NCBI RefSeq assembly: GCF_016920785.2
Contig: NW_024609884.1
Location: 84,374,069 to 84,438,068, forward strand
Length of the DNA stretch: 64,000 bases
DNA from: Ixodes scapularis
Lineage: Eukaryota > Arthropoda > Arachnida > Ixodida > Ixodidae
Reading direction: 5' to 3'
This document shows, one piece after another, positions 38,501-50,500 of the stretch (positions are counted from its first letter, which is position 1; each line of letters opens with the position of its first letter). A program made the position numbers and the translations under genes. A model generated the notes under the pieces. The model ran no database searches. It was not told where the DNA came from and saw only the letters and a program-made list of their open reading frames with translations.

Positions 38501-41500
38501 TGGATCAATAGACTCAGTCAGTCAAAGAGCTCGCAATATGGACTTTTTGTACATTGTAAGTTCAAATCTCACGTGTGCCGGTTTTTATACAGACGAGCGT
38601 TGCACCAGTGTCTTTTACGCGTTCACCCACACTACATTGGCCCCACTGCTCCCCCGAGGAACCCAGTCTCGAGACAACCTGCAGCCACAGACAGGGTGTG
38701 GCCGACGTTGGAGTCCCGGGCTCACCCACCTGCGCATCTTGTCCCACTTCTGGTACTCCTTGAGTTCTTCCTTCTCCTCCTCGAGCGTCTGCAACCGGTC
38801 CTCGATGTACTTGAGGAGGTCTTCAATCTTGGTCCGCTTGCCCTCTGTGTCCTTGAGCAAGACCTTGCTCTCCTCTCGCCGCTCGTCGTATACACGCGTG
38901 CCCGCCACCTCCCGTAAAAGCTTCAGCCGCTGTGAGTCTGGTGCCGTCGCCATCTGGTTGATCTGCACCGCACATGAGGGGGGGGGGGGGGGGGGGGGCA
39001 CTTTGTCCAACCAGTTCACGCAATACCTCCTACCTCATTGCCAGATTTTCTGCACCTCTAATAATTGCATTAATGCATCAATATGTGCCAAGCGGGCCCA
39101 CACACTATGCACAGAGTAGCCAAGGTTAGGGGTTTCTTTTATAATTTGAGAGGACAAATTCAGTCAGTTTATAATGATGTGCAGGGTACTTTCCCTCAAT
39201 CTTCTCTCGCATAGGGCATTAATCATACAACAGAAAGTATGGTAGCCTCCAAATGGTGTGCCTTGCACTGAACCTCAAGATAATAGAACTGCAACTGACA
39301 CATGTAATGTTGTATCTGCAGCAATAAACAACCGTGAAAATACATATCAATGCCACTGGGGCAAGCATTCACTTGAGCCCTTCCACAAATCTATCCGCTT
39401 CATCAAGAACCACTAGGATGAAAGGACAAAGGCCTGAGGTCCAGAGGAGAAAATTTTACTCTCACAAATTGCAGTAAAGTAGGAAAGTCTCCTGTTCATA
39501 CGGCAAGCAAGTTCGCCTGCTCGTTGTGCAGAGGGTACGCCGACCTCCTCTCAGCTCTGACTATTGAATAAAAAAATAGTGTCTAGAAAGAAAGGTGAAG
39601 TTCGTCTGCTCCTAGCACAGAGTGTCCTGTGACATCGGGGTGCCAAGCTCTGCCATCATCTTCAAGTTGAAGCAAGCGGTACAATGTTTTATCGAGTAAC
39701 AACCACCAGACGAGCTATAACGAACAAAGATCTCACAACCGAGACATTGTTCGCTATCCACCAAAAAGAACAAAGACTGCTGGGGCGGAGCTTTGTTGCA
39801 CACGCGATCACTTCCTCTCACCTCTTACAGCGGTAGCTGTACCTGGCCCGTAATGCCAGCCAATCGGTGGCGCGTGATCGTTATCGTGGCCAAGCTGGTT
39901 GCCTAGGCAACAGCAAAGGGGAAAGTTGCATGCCACCGTGGAGAAAAGGGAGCACAGCAGTTGCAACATCATCACGCTGGAATGCGACGCAGCGCGCTGG
40001 TGGAAGCACACACTTTATGTCACCGGGAAGGAATGACTGTGTGACCGACGGCTTGCGAAGGCAAATTTTACACTGTTTTAGGAGGTGGACTGAGTGTATA
40101 CAGGGTGTCCCAAATAACTTGCACCAAACATTTAAAAAAAAATGGACCACTCTGCTGCAGTGAAACCAACAATGTTTTGTTAGCAGGCATTAGGAAAGTA
40201 CACAAACTGATTTTAGCGCACCTTGTTACTTCATTATTTAGGCTACTTAGCTAGCTTCTTTTGTATTTCCTTAAGGGCCAAGGTGTGAACTGGAAAGTTG
40301 TAGAGCACATTGAGAAACACAGAATTAAGGTGTTTGCTACATGATACGCTTTGCATGCTTCTTTCGATTAGCCTAAAAAGAAAGCCCGTGAAATATAAAA
40401 AAAAGATAATGTGCTAACACGCCCACGCGCCGCACTTGCAGAGCTCTCAGACGTGCTCAGAAGGAACGAGGTCCCCCTTATCACTGTTGCATTGTCCGTG
40501 ACAGGGCCTTGTGTTGGTGTAGGCCCCAGAGATAGGCGCGAGCACCTGCTGCCTCAAAGCCCTGTCTCGGACAGCGCACCAGTGATAAGGTGACCTTGAT
40601 TCCTTCAGAGCACGTCTGAGAGCGCTGCAAGCACATGACGCAAGTTGTCACGTGTCCTTCTTTATATTTCATGGGTTTTCTTTCTAGGCTAATTAAAAGA
40701 AGTGCGCAAAGCGTATCATGTAGCAAACATCTCAATAGGGTGTTTCTCAATACGCTCTACAACTTCCCAATGCACACCTTGGCCCTTAAACAAAAAATTA
40801 CAAAGATAGCTAATTAGTAGTACCAATTAATTAAAGAACTAGGCACACTAAAAAAAAATTGCATTTTCGTAAGATGCTTGCAAATATCATACAGTTTGGT
40901 TTCTCTCCCATAAAGCGCTTGGTTTATTTTTGAAGTTTGGTGCAAGTTATCTGGGACACCCTGTATGGAGAATGGGCTACAGCAATGCAGTTTATTATGC
41001 AGTTAGGAAACTACCAAAGCATATTCATGACGTGGTGGAAGAAAATCGCAAACAAAAGCAAGCCATGGCCTCGCCGGGCCAACAAAAGTCGTTTGTGTTT
41101 AAATTTCAACAGTAGGAGTGATCCTTGCACAGAAAAAATGTAAGATGTGTCAGAAAACACCACGGCTGCCACCACTTCATTTGCAGGATATGGCAATGAG
41201 CCTACGAGTTTCTTTGTCTCCCCTCCTGTAGAGTCTTCACCGTTTTGCACCCCCTCCCCCCCGCCCCCCATGCAAAGGGATGTGTTATGCTTGACATGCT
41301 AGCCGTGTAGAAAGTATTCTTTTATAGCTGCATATCCCTGTTACTGTCATCAAAAAGAAAGTTTAGTAACTTTCTTTTTGGTGATAGTAACAGTGGTTAC
41401 AGTGACAGATTTTGACACTGTTACAGACTCCTCCCATTATTTGCAATACATCAGAGCAGTGACTCACTTTGCTTTTTTTTCTCACATCATTTATGGTGGC

Positions 41501-44500
41501 AAACCCCCTATATTCCCCTAGGTCTCTCGCAAGTTGAGACAGACACCACAGCATACAGCACCCAAGACTGCACCCAGCGGTCTCTTCTATTGGATGTTGG
41601 GCAAAAAGCAGGTCCCGAACCATGAAATATCATCAAGAAACTGTAAATTATAATGGTATCTGCCAAACTCTCCACTGGTGTCGTCCATACGCTAGGCGAT
41701 AAATCAAGTTTGAAAATTAGCCTGGACTCATCAATACTGGACACACACACACACCCTACCGAGAAGTTCCCCGAGACGAGGAGTCACTCACTTTGCCTTG
41801 CTTTACAATGTAGTAGGGATTACTCCTGGAGAACCCCGCACTCTCCAGGAGGTTCATGACATCTGTTCTCCTACGAAAAGAAGGAGCAAGCAGAGTAAGT
41901 GGCTACCTGGACACAGCTGCACGCAATCAGCATCAACCACCGCACTCACGTGACCACCTTCTTGTTGAGGAAGTACTGGTCCTTCTTGGAGCCAATGACA
42001 CGCCGCAGGGACACCTCATCTTTGTCAACCTAGAAGAGATTTAAAATCCGTCAAAGTCAAACAAACCTCCCTTGTCTATAGTATCATATTTTCCCGACTG
42101 TAGTCCATGGACTATAGATGTCTAAAAGTTTTAATTGTATGCAGTGTGAACTAGCTGCACAAGGATTTTTTCAAGATTGGTCATCATGACCGGTCATGAC
42201 GGATTTTGTGAATGACAGATTACACCAGTAATATCTGTATACTACAAGCTCCTCTGCGTGTCAACAAGGCAGGACTTTTTCAAGGTGTGCTATGTAGCAA
42301 GATTTGTTTTCATGCAGATTATGCATTGGACTATCTGGCTGGAGACTATCAAAGGAAATTTCAGCAGAAATTTGCCCCTGCAGACTCTACACCAGGTGCG
42401 AACAAATTGGTACAAGGTACACCAGGTTTGGCAAATATGGTATAATAGCGACAAATTGTTTCCACTAAGGAAGAGTTCCAAGAACCAAAACCTTGTTTTG
42501 AACTATGAGTCATTAGATACCTATTCTGACCCCACCAGCGATATATGAATGTTTTTCAGGTGTTAGAGAGCCACATGTGGATGTTCACCATGCTTGTAAG
42601 AGCAGAGTGCTACTTTTCTTCCACTTCCAGGTGTTAAAGGAATAGGGAAATAAGGTTCTGCACTTTACTCACTGTGGTATAAGCAGCATCTAGAAAACAT
42701 AATAATTTTATAAAAAGAAAAAATGTGGGCAAACAAATTGAATAGCGTAGTGTCATCCCTAGCTTCAACACTGGGAACCGGTTGTTGTGGTTTTCCTATG
42801 CACCGTGAACGCTATCAAAGGTCAGAGCTATTCGATTAGAATCGCTGGTTTCGCATTCCTACTTTTAGAATGCTGCCCGAGTGTCGCCATGCGATTGGCC
42901 TCCCCAGGGCACAGCACGGTGTGGAGAAGCCTGCCGTCGCAAAGTCAGTGGCAGAGAATAAGATTGAGATATTCTTCAGACCTCGAGCATTTGGGTAGGT
43001 CAAGTGGCAGCCATGATGATACCGCCGAGTATACCCCGCTTAACCTCACGATCAACTGCAGCAGACGCTGTAAGCCGTCAGAGCAAATGCAATGCTGTGC
43101 GAATCTCGCTCGACCTTTGAGCTTAGCGCAGTGACACGCATTGGTCACATGATACGCTAACAGCACTGGATTGGCAGTGATGGCTGGGAACAGCCAATGC
43201 AGTTAACCGCAAGGTGAAACGGAATATAGCGAACCTCACGGCCTAGTCGGCGCTGGCCTCACAGAGGCAAATCCCAACACAAATGTCCCAGAATGCACTA
43301 TACACTTTGGAGGCTACTTTTGGAGTGCCTGCTAGAGTGGCATACTGCAGCAATCTAATCAAAATACAAGCGTGCTATTACCATTTACGATTATCAATTA
43401 TCATATTTAACTTCACTTTGAACGCACTACCATAGTTAAGGGGAAGCACGGCCTAGGAATCGCGATTTTTTCAAAAAAGTCACATTTTTGGAAAATAGGC
43501 TGACCAGCTTTTACAACTCATAAAGAATGCTGTCCAAAAATTTTATTCCTGTAAGTAAAGTATTTACTCAAAAATAAATTATTTTCGAAGTGCTGGCGGC
43601 CGCACGTGCGCGCCGCCGACGCGGCCGATTACGAAAATGTGCCATTTTCAAAGCACGCTCCCTCTGCACTTCTTAGGACTAGCATGGACAGGCCCTCCTC
43701 GTTGGAATGAGCGTCTCGCCCTCTTTCGTTCTGTTCGCAGCATTGTTCGCGATATCGTGCTCACAGACCGTAAAACCCCGTAGAAAACATAGCTGTGCAC
43801 GCTCTTATTGGCCAAGCTGGCGAAACAAGAGCTCTGATTCGCTAGGACGAGCCACATGACAGGGCTCGTCCTAGCGAATCAGGAAGCTCTGTTGGAAATG
43901 GGCATACAGCCAGGGAGCTACCAAGAGTCATACGGAGAGAGGGCCACCAAGATGAAGGTTGCGAAGGCCCAAGTGAAAGCGCTCGAGTCCTCCAAGATGT
44001 CCCACAAAAAAAGGAAGATGGAAGCTGTGGCCAAGGCACAGAGGGACCGTGCAGAGGAAGGAGTGACATATGCCCCTGGAGCATTTTAGATGAAATGGCA
44101 AGCCCCATCTAAACTAAAACACTGTTCGAACTTTCAAACCCTTTTTTCTCAGCTTCATGTTTTCACCATTTTTTCACAGCTCTAAAACTATTGTTCGATG
44201 AGTTAAGCGCCCCCAAGTCTAATGTATGGCTTTTTTGGCATGAAATTTACTGGAGAACTCGGCTATGCGCTTACCCTTTGCAAATTGTTATTTCTTCACA
44301 CAAAAATGTTGACGTTTGTGAAACAAGAAAAAAATTCTAAATTCATACCATTATTGAAAGTTAATTTTTACGTGAAATATGGCCTTAAAAATTATTTCAA
44401 GCCTACTACAGATTAGTTTAGTCATTCAGCGTTATATCCCAACAAAGAAATTGTGCCTTTTTATTCATATTTTGAAACGATAGTTTTTTTCCTTTGGTAC

Positions 44501-47500
44501 TGCTACATGTACATTTTTTTCAACGAATAAGGCTGTAACTTGTCAAAAAATAAACCTTTTGGGTTGAAAGTTGGTTTAGCCTCCTAAGTTTTGACGTTTA
44601 AAATACCCTAAAAATTTCATTGACCTGGCACAAATACTTAAAAAGTAGACCCTCCAAGGGAGTGCCTCCCCTTAAGGAAAGGAGCATGATTCAGCTAAAA
44701 AACAAAAGTGGCCTCCATTTGTTCATTTTACGGAGACCAATGAAGAAAATGGGATCCTGTTTTTTGCCCCACATAAATTAACTGTGCATCACAGAAAGCT
44801 GAAACTCCGCGTAAATGGGACGCTAATTGTAGTGATAGAATGCAAAAGTTTAAGAACATTACATAACATGGATCAAAAGATAAAGCAGAAAAAGTAAATG
44901 TCTACAAGCCAATGTCCACTTAAACCTAATACAGTACAAACTCATAACGGACCTTGATAATGATGAAGATGTTGGCCTGTTATAAAAAGAGTATACAGAA
45001 TGTAGATACCCTTACTACAGGCTTTGACATGAATTATGACTGGAGTCTTTTCTAACGAGAGAGACTGATGAAATGCAGATGGATATTATAAAAAGAAACT
45101 GCTTATTGAAACTTCTTCACTTTGCAAGGCAGTGATTTGTTTACTGAGCTGTGCTGGATGGTTGTCATCACTGCACGCTTTGAGTCATCCCAGGCGCAAA
45201 TCGGTCCACTTCCAGCTGGATTATGGAACTGGTCCCAGCTGGAAGTGGACTGATTTTCGCCTGGGATACGAGGCTCGCACGGCGCCTCGCACGATGACAT
45301 CAGTTTGGAAGATGGATACCTCCGCCACCGAACCAAAGCCGCGTAATGTCCGAAATAATGACTGCGGTTGAAGATTCTGCTATAATGGAATGGTAACGAC
45401 TTACAAACTCCCTAATATAGTCCATTATATCCGAATGTATGCTATATGAATAACAGAATCTGTAATAAGCGAAGCTGGCTCAATGACATAAAAAGGAAGA
45501 CCGACCCAACTTCACTAATCGGTACGTTATATCTGCTCTAACGAGGTTATGCTGCATTCGCCAAACCAAGGAATGGCACTGTGGGTACCTGTGGCACTTA
45601 TTTGTGAAAAAACACTACCTTGTTTACTTTCTTAGAGAGAAGTAATTTGCACTAAAATATATGCCACAGGCACCCACAATGCCATTTCTTAGTTCGACCA
45701 ACATTGGGTTTGGGTGGACATCAGCTCCAAGACAAATTCCATCTTTCTTTTTTACCTCTGGATCCAGGTAAGGCATGTTCTCAAACTTTTGCATTGTATC
45801 ACCACCCCTCAACTCTGTTGCAGGTGGAGAAAAGCAGGATGAGCTCCTCCCACAAAGCCCTCCACTCTTTCCACTCTAGCAGAGCAAATGCTGGAAACGA
45901 GGAAACACCCTGCCCACCTCCTCTCCAGCATTTGTCCTGCTTTCCTCAACCTGCAACAGGGGATAGCGGCACCTACACACAGAGTTCCAGCTTTCTACAA
46001 TGCATAGTTCATTTATACAGGCCGAAAAACGGGGTTTCATTTTCCTATCGCACCTTGGTAGTTCGAATTTGGCCCCCTAAACATAGCAAGGAAAAAAAAG
46101 AACAGCGTCTTCAATGGGACAAATAAGAACCATTGAAGGCTCAACTTCAGAGCCTTCAGCTGTTTTGGCACAGCTCTATTACCACATTTACTTGAATATC
46201 GACACACTATCTATAAATAAAGCCTGGGTCTCCACTTTTCCGTGGAACATGTGGATTGCCCATCATTGCGATCGGCAGAACAAGCGCTTGCATGACAGAG
46301 ATAACACTCTCATGCGAAACTGCTATTAGCGAATCATCGTATTTCTGCAAGGTATCATTTTCTCAGCCTCATAACCTGCTACATTTCTTAGATTGGCTGT
46401 ACACGCGCTCTGTAAGAATGCAGATGGCTGCAGGCCTTATTCATAAAGAGCCTGTCTATAACGAGAGTACATATGACACAAATACGAGGACATCTCTTTC
46501 TAGAGCCGACGCAGGCTCATCGGCTTAATTTTAAGGTGCTCCAGATGCGAGGCTGAGGCTTACAAAAAAGTGACACACTACCAAAGACATTAATATAAAG
46601 CATGAAGTAGAACTAGAAGACACATTCAGCAGTTTTTGGTCATTCATATAAGAAAAGTCCCCCCGGGGGAGCGGCAACCAGAATGCACATAACAGTAGGG
46701 AGTGCCGAAATCCTGTCCGTACCGGTAAACGGTTGTCTGCATTGTCAAAGATGATCTCCACGTATGCAATGTGCGCTCGCGGGCCTGTGCCTTCGTGAAG
46801 AAGTGCCTGCCGTTGCTCGGGTCGCAGATGGGAAAATTCGTCGCTGAGAACAAATTGAATTGCTGCAATAAAGAGGTTCAGTAGTGAGCTTTCACAACAG
46901 ACAACCACGACCAAAGCCGGCAGAAGCGTGAGGCAAACATGAACAACACATAGCAGATTGCATTGCTCGACGTTAGAATTGAAGCAGTAAATACCGATGG
47001 TACAGACCCACTTCGACCCCGACACCAAGCACAGATGGAACCTACCAAGGTCAGTCTCATTCAATCCTATAATGAAACTTTACATATATGCCCACTGTGA
47101 TATCTAGAGGTGCCCCAACCCCGAAAGGTAGCCGACCTACTTCTTAGGCATTATTTTTTCTCCATGCAAAAACACCAGAGATAGCCTACTCCTAGAAATA
47201 ACAACAACCAGGTGATCTCTGCAGTAACGGGGCAGCATTTGACAACAGTCATCTTGATATATTTTCCGCGTCTGTCAGGGTTTCCATAGGCACCATTTGA
47301 AGCTACTTGAAGACAATGTAGTAACTTAGGTACTAGGCTATCGGTCAAAAGCACACGCCTCCAAAGAACACAAAAGAAACAGTGGCTGTCGTGGGGACAG
47401 AGGGCGACAATGCTGGCTATAACGTGACTGGAACATCCGACTATAGCCCCAATATAGCTCCACCCCACTTTCTATGCAATAAATTGCATAGACAGTGGGG

Positions 47501-50500
47501 GGAGCTATGGAGGCTACAAGAAGGCAAAATGGCGGTGACCCAATTCACGGCGGCGGTCTTGTGGGCAAATGCTGCATACGAAGTCCGAAGAATAGAGCAC
47601 AGAGTTGAACGCCATCTAAAACAGTCGCTGTTACATTAACTCTCTGGAGTAAGCGACGATCCCGTGAAGACATAGAAAAAACGAGTCGGCAAAAGTAAAC
47701 CAACTCTCACATTCCGATAGTGTGCATGAGAAGTTGTGTGAACAGACTGCAAAGAAACAAACTTTCCCATTCCTTAGACTAGTGCTGTTGTTCTTTTAAC
47801 ACAGAATGTGTTCCAAGGCATGGATTTCTTGAGAAAATCCTTACACTCGAAAGTAGAGTAACACGTCACCAAGGAAACATAAAATATACGTAGCCCGTCA
47901 TGGCAATGTATAAGCATACAAAGTAAATAGAAGGCATACTAAGTGATAATTAACGAGGTTTAGCAAGCAGTGCAGAGAAGATCGAACTCCAGAACGCGCC
48001 ACGAGAAGGAAAACACGGCAACTCGCAGCCTGCGGTAGTAGGTGACCGTGGGAATACGCAGCTGGCTTCTGAATGACGAAACACAGCTCTCCACGTGATC
48101 TTCCAATGTCGTGGGGCGGATTATAATGCACCAAAGAATGGCGCAGCGGGTGTGTGACGTCACGATTTTGCACAGCAGCCAATAGATGGCAAGCGGGCAC
48201 AACAAACTTTTTTTCCTCGCAACAAAGTATTACATGACACAGCTCACGTTGCAGCCCTCAGTGCAAAAAGACAGATCCTGCACCAGGCAAAGCACCGTGC
48301 GATTCGGCAACACATTCGAAAACACCCAAAGCTCCCTGCAACCGTGCATAATGCAAGCATGGCCCATTCTGTGCTACACAGATTTATTAAAACGACTAAG
48401 ACAAACTTTTTTTTTTTTTTTTGTATTTAGAGCTCCATTTATGCCAATACAATTTTGACTGATTCACTGAAAAGTTATGCACATGCCTGCAAATGACAGA
48501 TGTTAAAAAAATTTTCACAAATTTTGTTGACACATCTTTTTGTTTTGATGCAATTTCCTGAACTTCTCCGACCAAAAATCCTTGCACAAATCTAGCTTTT
48601 CGCTGCTCTTTTGTTCACAATAGCTTCGCTGCCATGGTTAGCAACCAGTCCAGCATGCACAAGTGTAAAAAGAAAAAAAAGGTAGGTGGATGGCGCACAA
48701 ACAACCAGGATTACTGAGATTGATCAGCTACATCACGAGCAAATTGCTAAAGGAAGCAGAACAGACAAAAACTGCTTCCCGCATTTTGGAAACTTTGGTG
48801 TACTTTTGCCATGGTCAGCATGTCAAAGTTTCTGTTTTTGGGGGTTGTTTTGTAGCACTGCATTCTCATTCAGCTGGTAAGAGGCTTTAGTGACTGAAAA
48901 TGTGGGCAGGATAGGACAGAAATAATGGTCTATCCAAAGGGTTATTTGAATAGTTTAGTAGCTGCACAGTAGACACGTTGTGGGCGTCTCCTTTTCAGCT
49001 TTGTCCAGCACCTCAGGTTTTATGACGCGCAACTTTAACCTGTTCATCTGCTTGCCGTCTCAAACAAAAACATCACCAAGATTTATGGAATATTTGAATG
49101 ATTCATTCGAGCCGTGAGGCCAGAACACACTACACATAGGAAGGCACCATCAGGAAGGTGGGCTCGAGTTTTAGGCACTAGACTATGGGGGCTGCAATTT
49201 AGCTAGGGGGAGACAGAAGGTTCCTTAGTAGAGGCAATACTAAAGAGCGCTGTCCACGCAAAACACGACTCCCTCCGATTTTTTGTAATGCACAATTTCC
49301 CGTCACATGGGAGCGCACATGAACCGTCCCCTCGGATACTCTTTGCTGCTAATCCGCCGTGTGCGGGCCTACGGAGCTCAAAATCGTGCGCGACAAAAGT
49401 ATATTTAGCTGATTATTGCTTGCGGCCAAGCAACTATCCCAATGTAACGGATATGGAATCCTCGCCTCCCTATTACAACTCAAGGCATGTTTTAAAAGGA
49501 GCGTTCCAAAGTAGTCTGGACGCAACCTCCTAAATATGCCGTGACATAAACATATCGGCTGCGGAAGAATAAACCAGTCATGTCCCATCTATGCGACACA
49601 CGGCGAACCCAACTACTCATTTACCGACCAGTTTAGTTACAATGCTGACTAACCAAACAGTTTCGACCAGGAAGGGGCTGACTTAGTGCATACATTCTCG
49701 TTTAATCGAGTAATATGTTTGCCGAGTGAATGGGACGGGGGACAAGTGTTTGGTTAAACCGAACACGACCGTGGTTCAATCCCCCGGCCGGTGCTTCGCA
49801 CGCGACGTCTCCCCACACACGCGTCACGATCTCTCTTGCCTAGAACGACGACTCGGGAGGTGAGAAATCAAAGAAGGCTCAAACTGGCCAAAGAAAGTCC
49901 CCGCCGAGCACAGAGGTACCAGAGGAGGGGAATGCCTCGCCGGCGGCAAGCATGTCGCAATGATCGCGATCCGTGCCGTACTCACCATAGAAAAAATTGC
50001 TTTTTCCAGAACCATTTCGACCAACTGCAAGGGAGAAGAGGAAGAACGTCGAGGTTTTACACGGTGCACCGACGACGGTCCGTAGACTCTGAGGCAAGGC
50101 GTACTTACCGATTACATTATGACGAGGGCTGAAGGGTTCCACACACGTCTGTTCTTTGTAACTGCGGAACCCCTGTATTATTAACTGCAACAGAGAGAAA
50201 ACGCCGGGTAATGTGACTGCTGCCTGCCGGGCGCGGGGAGATCCGTCGCGACGGCGGTGCTAGCCTAGAGCACAGGGCCCGGGAAACCCCTGGTTTCCGC
50301 GCCAGCACGAACGCTCGGGAGCCGCATAGAGGGCATACAACTGAGGGCCCTCAACGTGCAGTGCTAGAGTGTTGTGCGTAGTAGCGTTTGCTGACGGCAA
50401 GAACGGCGAAACGAGCAAGAGCAATGCACCTGCCACCAGTGGTTTCGGCTCACGGAGAAGTCGCGGGCTCCAATCAACCCGCAGAGACGTTCCTGAACCG

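Larger units (their letters stand above)
36142..38729. other. SMC3 intron 7
   Basis: 15-bp hairpin at 36593, MITE at 37308-37486, SINE-like sequence at 38062-38160. No gene. Confidence 0.65.
38963..41791. other. SMC3 intron 6
   Basis: Poly-G at 38978-38998, interrupted repeat copy B with its palindromic element, and the 24-bp-arm hairpin at 41340. The 39100-39800 stretch has no recognised feature. Confidence 0.65.
43440..44671. mobile_element. Kolobok-like TTAA element, 1.2 kb
   Basis: TTAA at 43436-43439 and 44672-44675 flanks ends GGGGAAGCAC and GTGCCTCCCC. TTAA targets with G-rich ends are typical of Kolobok. A transposase-like C-terminal tail is present inside (43856-44089), as is a perfect 20-bp hairpin (43834-43882). 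Confidence 0.55.
42030..46722. other. SMC3 intron 4
   Basis: A poor relative of the CCGTATTTTC MITE (about 42085-42435), the Kolobok-like element, repeat copy 2 and hairpins at 45187 and 45815. No gene. Confidence 0.65.
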
